DNA from: JAFNAG01 sp963739235
Lineage (GTDB): Bacteria > Acidobacteriota > UBA6911
Direction: 5' to 3'
DNA length: 64,000 nt
Assembly (NCBI GenBank): GCA_963739235.1
Contig: CAVTZY010000034.1
Coordinates: 62,001-126,000 of the forward strand
The notes under the pieces are model-generated. The model did no database searches. It saw nothing but the letters and a program-made list of their open reading frames with translations, and was not told where the DNA came from. A program made the translations under genes and the position numbers. Position 1 is the first letter of the stretch. Every line of letters begins with the position of its first letter. Below, in pieces: positions 32,496 to 42,328 of this stretch.

Positions 32496-34160
32496 GTGAC
32501 CAATGACGACTGCATAGAAGTTGTGCCCCTGGGGGGATTGGGGGAGTTTGGGATGAACATGATGGCGATCCGCTATCACAGCAATATCGTTGTCATCGAC
32601 GCCGGCATCATGTTCCCCAGGGATGAGCTGCCGGGCGTGGATCTCGTGATACCGGATCTCAAATACCTCCTGGATCGCAAGGAGGAAGTCCGTGCCGTGA
32701 TCCTGACCCATGGCCACGAGGATCACATCGGAGCGTTGCCTTTTCTTCTGCGCGAAATCGAAGTTCCGGTTTATGGCACACCGCTGACCCTCGGATTTGC
32801 CAGAGGGCGTCTTGCGGAGCAGGAGATTTTGGATCGCGCTGACTTGCGCCCTGTCCATCCTCGGGACAAGGTCGAAATTGCGGACATGAGCCTGGAGTTT
32901 CTCGGCGTAACCCACAGCGTAGCGGACGCTGTGGCGGTAGCCCTGACAACTTCTATGGGCACGATGGTCCACACGGGCGACTTTAAATTCGATCAGGCTC
33001 CGCCTGATCTCCAACTGAGTGATTATGCCCGTCTCTCCGCGATCGGGGACCGCGGAGTCCTCGCGTTGTTTTCCGACAGCACCAACAGCGAGCGACCCGG
33101 CTACACCCCCTCGGAAAGTGAAGTTCATCGGAACCTGGAGCAGGTTTTTCACAGGACCAGGGGCAAAATCATTATGGCCTGTTTTGCGTCGAGCAGCCAC
33201 CGAGTGCAGATCATATTGGACCTCGCACTTCAGTTTGGCCGCAAGGTTGTGCCGATCGGTCGCAGCATGGTACAGAATGTGGCAATTTCCCGCGAACTAG
33301 GCTATCTCAGTGTACCGCCGGATCTCCTGATCACAGCTCAGCAAGCCGAGAAACTGCCCCCGGAAGAACTGGTTCTGATGAGCACCGGCAGCCAGGGTGA
33401 GCCCGCCTCGGCTTTGTCGCGCCTAGCGCTTGGGAAGCACAAGGATTTCGGCGTCGAAGCCGGGGATGCCGTTGTTTTCAGCGCGCGCGCCATCCCAGGG
33501 AACGAATCTCGGATCTCACATCTTATTAATCACTTCTGCCGACGAGGAGCCAGGATCTATGACCAGAGCCACGGCATGGTTCACGTTTCGGGTCATGCCA
33601 GCCAGGAAGAACTTAAGCTGATGCTGAACCTGATCCGCCCGCGTTTTTTTACTCCTATACACGGGGAGTATCGCCAACTTTACAACCACGCCCTGATCGC
33701 AGAAGAGACCGGGATTCCCTGGAAGAATATCCTGATCGCAGAAACCGGGGATGTAATTGCTTTGACTCCAGATGCCCTCGAAGTGCGCGGCCGTGCGCCG
33801 GTCGGCAGGAGGCTCATTGATGCGGGAGGCCTTGCGGAACTCGATGAGCTGGTAGTCAAAGACCGGCAGCACTTGTCGGAAGAGGGAGTCGTCCTCGCCG
33901 TCGTGCTGATCAGCAAATCCACGGGTCTGGTGGAAGGCACGCCTGAGCTAGTGAGCCGCGGACACATCGAGGAAACCGGCGGCCTGGCGCTGATGGCGGA
34001 AGCGCGGCAGGTGATTCTCGCCACAGTCGAGGAGTGCAGCAAGGAAGAACGGGTTGACGCGCTGGTTCTCTCGGAGATGGTGCGGGCGGATCTGAAAAGA
34101 TTCTTTCGCAAACGCACCGCAACCCGTCCTATGATTGTTCCCGTCATTCTGGAAATCTAG
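32496..34160 (+). CDS. rnj: ribonuclease J
   Basis: Metallo-beta-lactamase-fold 5' exonuclease/endonuclease for RNA decay and processing. 554 residues with LTHGHEDHIGALPFLL, THSVADAVAVAL, VHTGDFKFDQ, the beta-CASP segment DSTNSERPGYTPSE, and THE-type FTPIHGEYRQLYNHA. The C-terminal domain (about 450-554) is shortened but present. GTG 32496 has GAGGG 8 nt upstream and is favoured over TTG 32481. It lies 86 bp downstream of rsmA. Confidence 0.95.
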   Translation: MTNDDCIEVVPLGGLGEFGMNMMAIRYHSNIVVIDAGIMFPRDELPGVDLVIPDLKYLLDRKEEVRAVILTHGHEDHIGALPFLLREIEVPVYGTPLTLGFARGRLAEQEILDRADLRPVHPRDKVEIADMSLEFLGVTHSVADAVAVALTTSMGTMVHTGDFKFDQAPPDLQLSDYARLSAIGDRGVLALFSDSTNSERPGYTPSESEVHRNLEQVFHRTRGKIIMACFASSSHRVQIILDLALQFGRKVVPIGRSMVQNVAISRELGYLSVPPDLLITAQQAEKLPPEELVLMSTGSQGEPASALSRLALGKHKDFGVEAGDAVVFSARAIPGNESRISHLINHFCRRGARIYDQSHGMVHVSGHASQEELKLMLNLIRPRFFTPIHGEYRQLYNHALIAEETGIPWKNILIAETGDVIALTPDALEVRGRAPVGRRLIDAGGLAELDELVVKDRQHLSEEGVVLAVVLISKSTGLVEGTPELVSRGHIEETGGLALMAEARQVILATVEECSKEERVDALVLSEMVRADLKRFFRKRTATRPMIVPVILEI

Positions 34161-34189
34161 GTTCCCCTCCTGAGAAGGATTTAACGGAC

Positions 34190-36445
34190 ATGCACAAGGA
34201 AACGGAGGCAAAACGGCACGAGTTCTTCGGCGTCTTGCTCCTGACTCTCACGGTTCTGCTGCTGCTTTGCCTGATCACCTTCAGCCGGCACGACCCGAAC
34301 TTCAATACGGCATCCGAGAATACTCGTGCCATTAACCGGGCCGGTCGGATTGGTGCCTACGTCAGCGACTGGCTGTATCAAGGCTTTGGCCTGACGGCGT
34401 TCATGCTCCTGGTGCCCATGACGGTACTGGGCTGGAAGCTGATCCGCGGCCGGACGATCAGTGCGCCGCTCATGCGTACGCTGGGCTTCGTGTTACTGGT
34501 ATGCGTTGCGTCCACAGCCCTGCATATCTTTCCTTTCCCGATCACCGACCTCAGCTTTGAGCCCGGAGGAATGCTCGGCAGACTTTTGGCCGACGCCCTG
34601 GTGCGCAACCTGAACACCACTGGTACCATTGTAGTGATTGTCGGGGCACTTATTCTCGGCATGCTGGCCGCCACCTCGTTGTCGTTTGCATCGATTTTTA
34701 ATCGTGAGCCCGGCGAGGAGAAACCGCCGCGCTTAAGTATGTGGCGGAGATTTCAGGAATGGCGCAAAAACCGCAAACCCATCCGCGCGGTCGTTCTGCC
34801 GCCACCTTCCGCGCCGAAGTGGCCTGAACCGGCACCTCGACCCGCTCCCATCAAACCTATTCCCGTGCCTCCCATCCCCGCAGATACTCGCACCCCCTCG
34901 ATCGTCTCCCCCGCGGAGCCGATTCAGACACGACCTGCTGCCGAGGAGAAGCAGCCGCGCTCTGCAAAAAAATTTGCCTTGCCCTCGGTGGATCTCCTGA
35001 CGGCAGCGGAAGGACATTTTGCCGTCAATGAGGCGGAGCTGATGGAACGGGCTCGTCAGCTCGCCGAAAAGTGTGCGGAGTTTGATGTCCATGGCAGCAT
35101 CACCCAGATCCACCCGGGCCCCGTAGTCACCACTTTCGAATTCAAACCGGATGCCGGCGTCAAATACTCAAAGATTACCAGCCTGGTGGATGATCTCTGC
35201 CTTGGAGTCAAAGCCGAATCCATCCGCATCGATCGCATCCCCGGCAAGGCCACGGTGGGGATCGAAATACCCAATGCCCAGCGCGAAACCATCATGCTTC
35301 GCGAACTGGTCGAGTCCGATGTTTTTCGCAAATCGTCTTCCAAGCTCACCCTGGCGCTGGGCAAGCTGATCAACGGGAACGTCTATGTAACCGAGCTGGC
35401 GCGCATGCCTCACCTGCTCATTGCCGGTGCCACCGGAGCCGGCAAGAGTGTCGCGCTCAATTGCATGATCACCTCGATCCTTTACAAGGCAACGCCCGAG
35501 GAAGTTCGCTTTATTTTTATCGATCCCAAACGCCTGGAGCTTGGCATCTATGCCGATATTCCGCATCTCCTGACTCCCATCGTTACGGACCCGAAGGAGG
35601 CAGCCAATGCGCTGCGTTGGGCCACTAGCGAAATGGAGTCCCGGTACAAAAAGCTCGCCCTCCGCGGTGTAAGAAACATCGACCAGTACAATACGCTGGT
35701 GCGCTCCGCCGCCAAACAGCTGTCATTCCTTGAAGCCGAGAACCATGAACAAGGCGAACTCGAAACCACCCTGCCGTATCTTGTCCTGGTCATTGACGAA
35801 TTGGCAGATCTGATGATGATTTCGTCTCGCGAAGTTGAGGAATCGATCTCCCGTCTGGCCGCCATGGCGCGTGCGGTTGGCATACATCTGATCCTCGCGA
35901 CCCAACGACCATCGGTGGATGTCATCACCGGCGTCATCAAAGCAAATTTCCCGAGCCGGATCGCATTCAAAGTCGCCACCAAGGTAGACTCGCGCACCAT
36001 CATCGACGCCAACGGGGCGGAACAACTGCTTGGCAATGGAGATATGCTCTTCATTCCGCCCGGAACTTCGCGCCTTACCCGTATTCATGGCGCGTATGTG
36101 AGTGAAAAAGAAGCGCAACAAATCGTAGAGCATTTGCGCAAACAGGGGCGCCCGACCTATGACGATTCCGTTTTGACCTATGGAGAAGATGAGGAGTTCG
36201 ACGAGGCCGGCAATCCCATTGACGACCAGGTCGAGGATGCGCTGTACAAGGACGCCGTGCGCATTGTTGTCAGCGAGGGACGAGCCTCTACTTCATTGCT
36301 CCAGCGCCGGCTAAGCATCGGCTACGGCAGGGCGGCCAAGCTGGTAGACATGATGCACCGCAACGGTCTGGTCGGGCCGGCTGAGGGGTCAAAACCAAGA
36401 GAGGTTCTGGTGGGTCTCGAGTTCCTTGACCGACTGCAAGAGTAA
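34190..36445 (+). CDS. ftsK: FtsK/SpoIIIE-type DNA translocase
   Basis: Septal DNA pump for chromosome segregation. 751 residues: four N-terminal membrane helices (within 15-175), a Pro-rich linker (about 200-250), an alpha domain, then the RecA-like motor with Walker A GATGAGKSVALN and Walker B YLVLVIDELADLMM, and a C-terminal gamma winged helix (STSLLQRRLSIGYGRAAKLV). The linker is short. It follows RNase J by 29 bp. Confidence 0.96.
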   Translation: MHKETEAKRHEFFGVLLLTLTVLLLLCLITFSRHDPNFNTASENTRAINRAGRIGAYVSDWLYQGFGLTAFMLLVPMTVLGWKLIRGRTISAPLMRTLGFVLLVCVASTALHIFPFPITDLSFEPGGMLGRLLADALVRNLNTTGTIVVIVGALILGMLAATSLSFASIFNREPGEEKPPRLSMWRRFQEWRKNRKPIRAVVLPPPSAPKWPEPAPRPAPIKPIPVPPIPADTRTPSIVSPAEPIQTRPAAEEKQPRSAKKFALPSVDLLTAAEGHFAVNEAELMERARQLAEKCAEFDVHGSITQIHPGPVVTTFEFKPDAGVKYSKITSLVDDLCLGVKAESIRIDRIPGKATVGIEIPNAQRETIMLRELVESDVFRKSSSKLTLALGKLINGNVYVTELARMPHLLIAGATGAGKSVALNCMITSILYKATPEEVRFIFIDPKRLELGIYADIPHLLTPIVTDPKEAANALRWATSEMESRYKKLALRGVRNIDQYNTLVRSAAKQLSFLEAENHEQGELETTLPYLVLVIDELADLMMISSREVEESISRLAAMARAVGIHLILATQRPSVDVITGVIKANFPSRIAFKVATKVDSRTIIDANGAEQLLGNGDMLFIPPGTSRLTRIHGAYVSEKEAQQIVEHLRKQGRPTYDDSVLTYGEDEEFDEAGNPIDDQVEDALYKDAVRIVVSEGRASTSLLQRRLSIGYGRAAKLVDMMHRNGLVGPAEGSKPREVLVGLEFLDRLQE

Positions 36446-36540
36446 TCCAATGAGTGTCTCCCGACCGAAAGCAAACACCTAAACGCAGAAATCGCAGAAA
36501 TCTCTTGTCATCGAACGACCTTGCACCCGACCTCTGCTCC

Positions 36541-36850
36541 GAAAATAGAACCGATTGCGGCGCCGAACCCCATGGGTGTTTCTGTGCCGCCCTTTCAGGG
36601 CTTGAGATCTCCGGTTCTCTACCCAGGACTCACGCCCTGGGCTTTGCTGTCCCGCCCTTTCAGGGCTAAGCACTGCACGACCTTGAAAACCCCGAAGGAG
36701 TGGAGCAGCTGAGCCCAGGGCGTGAGCCCTGGGAAGCGGGAATCGAGCGGTAAGAGCCCTGAATGGCGGCACAGGAAACCTGCGGCGAGAGCGTAACATT
36801 TTCATGCGTCATGGGTGCGCCTCAGCGCATGGGGGACTGCTTCAAAAATA
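36541..36850. repeat. composite dispersed repeat, copy 1
   Basis: Nearly identical to 49304-49650. It contains GCCCTTTCAGGGC units, a CCCAGGGCGTGAGCCCTGGG palindrome and its inverted partner near 36629, and an end segment with TTTTCATGCGTC. No ORF is conserved between the copies. Just to the left (36478-36500) lie GCAGAA words related to the GCAGAG repeat. Confidence 0.85.
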
Positions 36851-36874
36851 ACTCGCTTCCAAACTGCAAAAGCG

Positions 36875-36919
36875 GCCACGAATGACACGGGCTTCTTGCC
36901 CATTCGCGTCATTCGTGGC
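36875..36919. repeat. CACGAATG inverted repeat, copy 1
   Basis: GCCACGAATGAC (36875-36886) inverted at 36908-36919. A related 14-bp-arm repeat lies at 49834-49901, in both cases just right of the composite repeat. Confidence 0.8.
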
Positions 36920-36999
36920 TGCCGTAAAAGGGCCATTGATCTTCCTGCGCCTGCTTTGATCTTTCGCCTTTCCTGGCAAATAGCGGCATCAGGGATTTC

Positions 37000-37027
37000 T
37001 TGACAGCTGGACCCCGTCTGCTAGAAT
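37000..37027 (+). promoter_or_regulatory. sigma-70-type promoter of the VWA pair
   Basis: TTGACA (37000-37005), 16-bp spacer, TAGAAT (37022-37027). AAGGAG follows at 37035-37039 and serves a five-codon ORF (37049-37066). Confidence 0.7.
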
Positions 37028-37048
37028 CTAAATAAGGAGCCTACGTCC

Positions 37049-37066
37049 ATGCGTTCCCTGGCGTAA
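37049..37066 (+). other. five-codon leader ORF before the VWA gene
   Basis: AAGGAG with 9-nt spacing, then ATG CGT TCC CTG GCG TAA. It ends 18 bp before the likely GTG start of the VWA gene, inside its leader. It may be a leader peptide, or a remnant of an older start. Confidence 0.4.
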
Positions 37067-37084
37067 ACTTTGGGCGAGGTCAAG

Positions 37085-38011
37085 GTGGCAGACCGCATTA
37101 CTGCACGATTGGCTGTAATCACCATTTTGATGTTTTTTTGTGCCGGCGCGTATATTCGCGGCCAGCAGACTCCGCAGAAATCCCAAGCACCCGTGTTCCG
37201 CGTCGGCGTCGAAACCGTGTTCCTGAAGGTGTCGGTAACCGACCCCTTGAACCGTTACGTAACAGGCCTCGAAAAGGAGCACTTCAAGGTTTTCGAAGAT
37301 AAAGTCGAGCAAAGCATCGCCCATTTCACGATGGAATCGGCCCCTGTCAGTGTGGGTATCATCTTCGACGTCAGCGGCAGCATGAAGGATAACAACAATA
37401 TCCAGAAGGCTAAGAATGCCATCGTCCGCTTCCTGGAATCCGGAAACCCGCAAGACGAGTATGCCTTGATCACATTCAACGAGAGGACTTCCCTGGTCCA
37501 GAACTTCACGAATCAAAGCGCGACCGTGCGCAACCAGATCGCCTTCAAACAGGCGGGGGGAAGAACCGCAGTTTACGACGCCGTGTACATGGGGCTCGAT
37601 CAGATCAAGGTGGGCAAGAACGAAAAGAAGGCCTTGATTCTGATCACGGACGGCGAAGACAACAGCAGCCGCTACTCCATATCTGAAGTGCGGGAGTTCG
37701 CGAAAGAATCCGACGTTCAGATTTATGCGGTCGGAGAACAGGGGACGCTGGGATACGGCCGCTCCCTGATCCAGGGCATTGTTTCGCTGACCGGCGGCAG
37801 AGCCTTTTTCCCCAACAATTTTAACGAGCTCGATTACTACATCGATCTCATCCACGCAGAATTGCGCCACCAGTACGTCCTTGGCTACAATCCCACGAAC
37901 AAGACCCACGACGGGAAATGGCGCAGGATTCAGGTTAAACTCGATCCTCCCGAGGGACTGCCCAAGCTGAGCGTGCACGCCAGGGAAGGGTACTATGCCG
38001 CGAAGAATTGA
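37085..38011 (+). CDS. secreted VWA-domain protein (acidobacterial VWFA-related)
   Basis: 308 residues from GTG 37085 (GAGG 5 nt upstream). A signal peptide (LAVITILMFFCAGAYIRGQQ) is followed by the N-terminal beta domain (GVETVFLKVSVTDPLNRYVT, FKVFEDKVEQSIAHF) and a VWA domain with MIDAS motif DVSGSM, Thr in GGRTAVYDAV and Asp in ITDGEDNSS. This architecture is the acidobacterial VWFA-related family of unknown function. It overlaps the next VWA gene by 17 bp, so the two are co-translated paralogues. Confidence 0.9.
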   Translation: MADRITARLAVITILMFFCAGAYIRGQQTPQKSQAPVFRVGVETVFLKVSVTDPLNRYVTGLEKEHFKVFEDKVEQSIAHFTMESAPVSVGIIFDVSGSMKDNNNIQKAKNAIVRFLESGNPQDEYALITFNERTSLVQNFTNQSATVRNQIAFKQAGGRTAVYDAVYMGLDQIKVGKNEKKALILITDGEDNSSRYSISEVREFAKESDVQIYAVGEQGTLGYGRSLIQGIVSLTGGRAFFPNNFNELDYYIDLIHAELRHQYVLGYNPTNKTHDGKWRRIQVKLDPPEGLPKLSVHAREGYYAAKN

Positions 38012-39071
38012 TGCCTGGCGGCGGGCTGTTGCAGCGGCATCATTCCTACTGCTAATCTGCTCCTGGTCGTCCGCCCCGTTCCGTTCCTCGGCATGGCAAG
38101 GCCAAAACCAGAAAAAGACCACCCAGCAGCAGGACGATAGGAAGAAGCCGGTCAAGCCCGAACTCACAACGCCACAACCGCCGCAAACTCCGCAGAAGGA
38201 TTTTAAGATCGGGGTCAATGTCGACATGGTGGTCGTGCACACGACCGTGGTCGACAAGAACGGTCAATTCATCGGTGGGCTCAAGAAAGAAAGTTTCAAG
38301 GTATTTGAAGATGCTGTAAATCAGAACATCGCGTCTTTCTCACAGGAGGATGTACCTGTCAGCCTGGGGATCGCCATTGACACCAGCGGCAGCATGCGCA
38401 ACAAGTTCGATGATGTTACGAAAGCTGCGCTGGCGCTGATGCGCGCCAGCAATCCCGACGACGAAGTGTTCCTGATCGGATTCAACGAAGAAGTCCAGCT
38501 GATTGAGGACTACACGAACGATGTCGACTTGATTAATGACGATCTCAATAATACGGTTGTCACGGGCGGCACTGCTCTTTGGGACGCCATCTATCTCAGC
38601 GTGCAGAAAGCACAATCCGGATCCAAGCCGAAAAAGGCAGTCATCGTCATCACCGATGGTGAAGATCGCGACAGCTACTACAAGCTGGACGAGATGGTTG
38701 CCAAGGTACAGGAATCCGACGTTCAAATCTACGCGATCGGCTATCTCAATGAGGTGCCCGATAAAGGGCTTTTCGGCCACTGGACGAAAAGCGAGCCGGA
38801 AAAGGCTCATGATGCACTGCAGAGAATCTCCGACGAGACCGGTGGGAAGGCATTTTTCCCAAAGGACATTAACGACATCCACAAGATCGTGTCCCAGATC
38901 GCCTTCGAGCTGCGCAACCAATACAGCATCAGCTATATCTCTTCCAATGCCGCGCGAGATGGCTCCTGGCGGCGCATCAGAATCGCCCTCGACCCGCCTC
39001 CCGCAGCGGGGCAAAAGGTGCGCTATCGCATCGGCTATTTCGCCCCAAAGCCTGCCGCGCCCGGAAAGTGA
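37995..39071 (+). CDS. secreted VWA-domain protein, second of pair
   Basis: 358 residues. Signal sequence at 10-30, a Gln/Lys/Pro-rich linker (residues 35-70, QKKTTQQQDDRKKPVK), then the same two-part architecture: VDMVVVHTTVVDKNGQFIGG, FKVFEDAVNQNIASF, MIDAS DTSGSM, and VITDGEDRDSYY. The linker is longer than in the first copy. Its ATG lies inside the 3' end of the upstream gene. Export to the periplasm or outer surface is likely; partners are unknown. Confidence 0.9.
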   Translation: MPRRIDAWRRAVAAASFLLLICSWSSAPFRSSAWQGQNQKKTTQQQDDRKKPVKPELTTPQPPQTPQKDFKIGVNVDMVVVHTTVVDKNGQFIGGLKKESFKVFEDAVNQNIASFSQEDVPVSLGIAIDTSGSMRNKFDDVTKAALALMRASNPDDEVFLIGFNEEVQLIEDYTNDVDLINDDLNNTVVTGGTALWDAIYLSVQKAQSGSKPKKAVIVITDGEDRDSYYKLDEMVAKVQESDVQIYAIGYLNEVPDKGLFGHWTKSEPEKAHDALQRISDETGGKAFFPKDINDIHKIVSQIAFELRNQYSISYISSNAARDGSWRRIRIALDPPPAAGQKVRYRIGYFAPKPAAPGK

Positions 39072-39154
39072 ATCACCGCTAGTTTCACTCTCCATTGGCC
39101 GTTGAAAAACGGGCACCTAAAGTGCGGCTCAACCCGCAGAATGGGCGGTCTCGG

Positions 39155-39420
39155 GAGACCTCCCAAAGGGAGGAGGCAGACTTATGAGGGCCCCGGAGGA
39201 GCCGAGAGATAGTAGCCCCGGGCAAGCGGAGCGCTGCCCGGGGTCAGACAATCGACCAACCAGAGCCCTGGAGGGGCGATAGATAAGATCAAAATCCCGT
39301 TCGTCACCGCCGTCATTCTGTCGCCCCTGCCGGGGCGCTGTCATTTTCAACTATCCTACCCCGGGCTGCGCTGCGCTTGCCCGGGGCTACTTTCTATGGC
39401 CCCTCCGGGGCCTCGGCTCT
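39155..39420. repeat. cluster of short palindromes, including the 35-bp CCCCGGGC unit
   Basis: Contains CCTCCCAAAGGGAGG near 39165, CCCCGGGCA...TGCCCGGGG near 39217-39242, GCCCTGGAGGGGC near 39264 and the 35-bp unit at 39357-39391 that matches 11116-11150. The CCTCCCAAAGGGA word recurs near 60525. No gene is supported in 39072-39638. Confidence 0.75.
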
Positions 39421-39594
39421 TCCGCCCTTCGTGGTCCATCCGCATCCCGTTTTCGCCCGGCGCTCGATACGGCGAAACTTCCTCAAGTCTGACCGCCAGA
39501 GGCGCTTGTTTTTCTTATGGGAAGAAGGTTTATTTGCTGAGGCGCGTCGTTGTAGTCCTGGTTGCCTCATCCCGTACCGGTTCTTTCGATTCTC

Positions 39595-39624
39595 CTGGCA
39601 ATCGCTCCGTGTCGTTTCTATAAT
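39595..39624 (+). promoter_or_regulatory. possible promoter of the hybrid kinase gene
   Basis: CTGGCA (39595-39600), 18-bp spacer, perfect TATAAT (39619-39624), 14 bp before the first possible start. Confidence 0.45.
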
Positions 39625-39638
39625 GAGCGACGCTTTGA

Positions 39639-42278
39639 TTGTTGCCCGGAATCATCGATATGATATTGGATCTCGTGACCTCAACCGCCGTCGGACTTCC
39701 CATTTCGCTGCTGCTGGCGCTTACTCCGGCGCTCGCAGCCCTGGCCCTCTCTCCGCAGCAGCGGCGTCTCCCGAAGAGGCAAGATGAATGGGCCGTGGTT
39801 CGCAGGATTTCGGCCATCATTCACGGGTCCAAGGATCTTGACACGGCACTGGCCGCCGCATTGGAGGAAATTCTGGCTGTGTTGGGAATGGATGCCGGTG
39901 CCATCCGACTGTCCTCCGCTCCCGACGCGCAGTCACTATCGCTCTATCGGGGCTTCAGCGATGATGCGATAGCGGCTCTGGAAAGCTCACAAATCGAGTG
40001 CTTTGCCGAGCAGCAGCTGGTTCAGAACCGGTCGTTGGAGATGAAGGATCTTCCCCGCTGCGGGGCACATGCCCTCGTGAGAGCATTGCAGGCGGGAAGC
40101 CTCCAGTTCTTTGCGCTGTACCCCTTGTGGTCTGGGAACCGTGTACTCGGCACGCTGGCGCTTGCGGCCGGCAAACAGAAGGCGGCTGACCGGACTGAGG
40201 AATCCCTTTCCTCAACATTGATTGAACTGCTGGGGGCCTCGGTTGCGGCCGCGCGGTTGCGCCAGCAGGCAGACAAACTTTCCGAGGATCTCGTCGCCCT
40301 CCACGAGGTGAACAAGATCGTCTCACAGAGCCTCGACCTCGAAGGCATCATTCGGCGGATCGTCATCGAAGGGCGCCGCCTGGTTAAGACCCGACAATGC
40401 CATTTGTTTCTGCGCGACGAGCGCCAGCAGCGCCTGATCGGATCGGCCTCCACACAGGAAGGTTTGAAAATCCAGGATATCGAAATCATGCTCTCCGAGG
40501 AATCCACAGCCGTCCGCGCTCTGCAGCAGCAGCGCGTGATCGCTATCGAAGACATACCAAGGCTTGAGCCCTTCAACCCGAAGGTGATGCAGGCCATGCA
40601 CTGGCGGGCAGCAATTTTCGCGCCCCTGATCGCCAAGGAACAGACTATCGGCGTGCTGATTTGCAGTGACGAATCCGCCGAGCGCACTTTTACCCAGGAA
40701 GAGATATCGCGCGCCGAAACGCTGGCTCATCAGGCTGCAATCGCGCTGCAAAACGCCCGCCTGTTCCAGGTCGTCTCGCGCAGCCAGAAGGAGTGGGAGA
40801 CCACCTTCGACGCCATGCAGGATTGCGTTTCGGTCCATGACACGACGGGCAAGATCTTTCGCGCCAACCTCGCACTGGCACGGCGCCTGAAAACGACACC
40901 GCCGAAGATGATCGGCAAGTTCTGCTCCGAGATCTACAATCCGGCACAACTGAGTTTCAGCCCCTGCCGGCATATGGAGGCGCTCCAGTCGGAAAATCTG
41001 ATGGTGGAAGAATGTGAGCTTGCGGCCATGGGCGGCACCTTCCAGATTTCCGTCAGTCCCTGGTATGACAAGAACAATCGTCTGGTCGGATCCATCCACG
41101 TCGCCAAGGACATCAGCAATGAAAAATTGCTGCGTCAGCAACTCATTCAGTCGGAGAAGCTGTCGGCCATCGGCGAACTGATCTCCGGCATTGCTCACGA
41201 ACTGAACAATCCGCTGACAGGCGTTATGGGCTACTCTCAGCTGCTGCAGCTGCGCAAGGATCTCGACGAGCGGGCACGCGACAGCCTCCTCAAAATCAAC
41301 AATCTGGCTTTGCGCTGCCAAAAAATCGTTCAGAACCTTCTCTCGTTTGCGCGCAAACAGAAGCCCGAGCGCAATCTGTCGAACGTGAATGACATGTTGG
41401 AGCGGACGGTCGAACTGCGCAACTATGAACTCGCGGTCAACAACATCGAAATCGTCCGCGAGCTGGACCGCAACCTGCCCAAGACCATCGCTGATGCGCA
41501 TCAGCTGCAGCAGGTGTTTTTAAATATCCTGACCAACGCCGAACACGCGATGCTGCAAGCGCACGGCCGGGGCCGGCTGGTGATACGATCGCGCGCGGAT
41601 CTGCAGAACAACAATATCCTGGTTGAATTTGTCGATGATGGTCCGGGGATTCCCGAAGCGCAGCTTTCCAAAATATTCGATCCCTTTTTCACTACGAAAG
41701 AGGTCGGGAAAGGAACCGGGCTCGGACTGAGCCTGTCCTACGGCATCATCAAAGAGCACGGCGGCAACATCTACGCGATCAGCAAACCGGGGGAAGGCGC
41801 TATATTTGTTATCGAACTCCCGATTATTGCGAGGCTCATCGACGATGCGAGCATTTTCCCGCAGCTCATGCCCCAGGCGCTGCAATTCGATCACCTGATC
41901 CGCGATAAGCGCATCCTGATCGTGGACGATGAAAAGTACATACTCGATTTCTTCATCGAAATCTTCAAAATGTTCCCCATCCAGGTCGATACCGCCGAAG
42001 ATGGCTTGGCTGCGATGGAGAAAGTGATGCATAACGAATACGATCTGGTCATCACTGATTTCAAGATGCCCAACATGAGCGGCCGCGAACTTTTCCAGCA
42101 GATCAAGGCGAAGCGTCCCCAACTGGCCAAGCGCATCATTTTCATAACCGGAGACACGGTCAGCGCCGAAACACGCCTGTTTTTCGAACACAACAACAAT
42201 CTTTACCTGGCCAAACCCTTCAAGATTGAAGAAGTAAAAGAAGTAATACAGCAGACTCTGGAAGGTGTCGAAAAGTGA
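39639..42278 (+). CDS. hybrid sensor histidine kinase (TM-GAF-GAF-PAS-HisKA-HATPase-REC)
   Basis: 879 residues. One N-terminal hydrophobic segment (about 8-38), a first GAF (about 50-190), a second GAF after LVALHEVNKIVSQSLDLEGI (about 220-380), a PAS domain (about 385-490), dimerisation domain with phospho-His in ISGIAHELNNPLTGVMGY, ATP domain with VDDGPGIPEAQLSKIFDPFF and GTGLGLSLSYGIIKEHGG, and a C-terminal receiver with LIVDDEKYI and phospho-Asp in DLVITDFKMPNMSG. A phosphorelay is expected; the Hpt protein at 12.9 kb is a candidate acceptor (inference). The start may be an ATG a few codons in. Confidence 0.93.
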   Translation: MLPGIIDMILDLVTSTAVGLPISLLLALTPALAALALSPQQRRLPKRQDEWAVVRRISAIIHGSKDLDTALAAALEEILAVLGMDAGAIRLSSAPDAQSLSLYRGFSDDAIAALESSQIECFAEQQLVQNRSLEMKDLPRCGAHALVRALQAGSLQFFALYPLWSGNRVLGTLALAAGKQKAADRTEESLSSTLIELLGASVAAARLRQQADKLSEDLVALHEVNKIVSQSLDLEGIIRRIVIEGRRLVKTRQCHLFLRDERQQRLIGSASTQEGLKIQDIEIMLSEESTAVRALQQQRVIAIEDIPRLEPFNPKVMQAMHWRAAIFAPLIAKEQTIGVLICSDESAERTFTQEEISRAETLAHQAAIALQNARLFQVVSRSQKEWETTFDAMQDCVSVHDTTGKIFRANLALARRLKTTPPKMIGKFCSEIYNPAQLSFSPCRHMEALQSENLMVEECELAAMGGTFQISVSPWYDKNNRLVGSIHVAKDISNEKLLRQQLIQSEKLSAIGELISGIAHELNNPLTGVMGYSQLLQLRKDLDERARDSLLKINNLALRCQKIVQNLLSFARKQKPERNLSNVNDMLERTVELRNYELAVNNIEIVRELDRNLPKTIADAHQLQQVFLNILTNAEHAMLQAHGRGRLVIRSRADLQNNNILVEFVDDGPGIPEAQLSKIFDPFFTTKEVGKGTGLGLSLSYGIIKEHGGNIYAISKPGEGAIFVIELPIIARLIDDASIFPQLMPQALQFDHLIRDKRILIVDDEKYILDFFIEIFKMFPIQVDTAEDGLAAMEKVMHNEYDLVITDFKMPNMSGRELFQQIKAKRPQLAKRIIFITGDTVSAETRLFFEHNNNLYLAKPFKIEEVKEVIQQTLEGVEK

Positions 42279-42328
42279 TCTGAGCTGAGCTCCGATTGCG
42301 CTCGACCGCTACTTTTCAGGAATAAGGC

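Noticed and set aside
32226..33200. 324-residue minus-strand ORF
   Set aside because: Antisense to rsmA and RNase J, whose motifs are unmistakable.
37028..38257. 409-residue minus-strand ORF
   Set aside because: Antisense to the VWA genes; no protein features.
40323..41501. 392-residue minus-strand ORF
   Set aside because: Antisense to the hybrid kinase; mirrors its codon bias.
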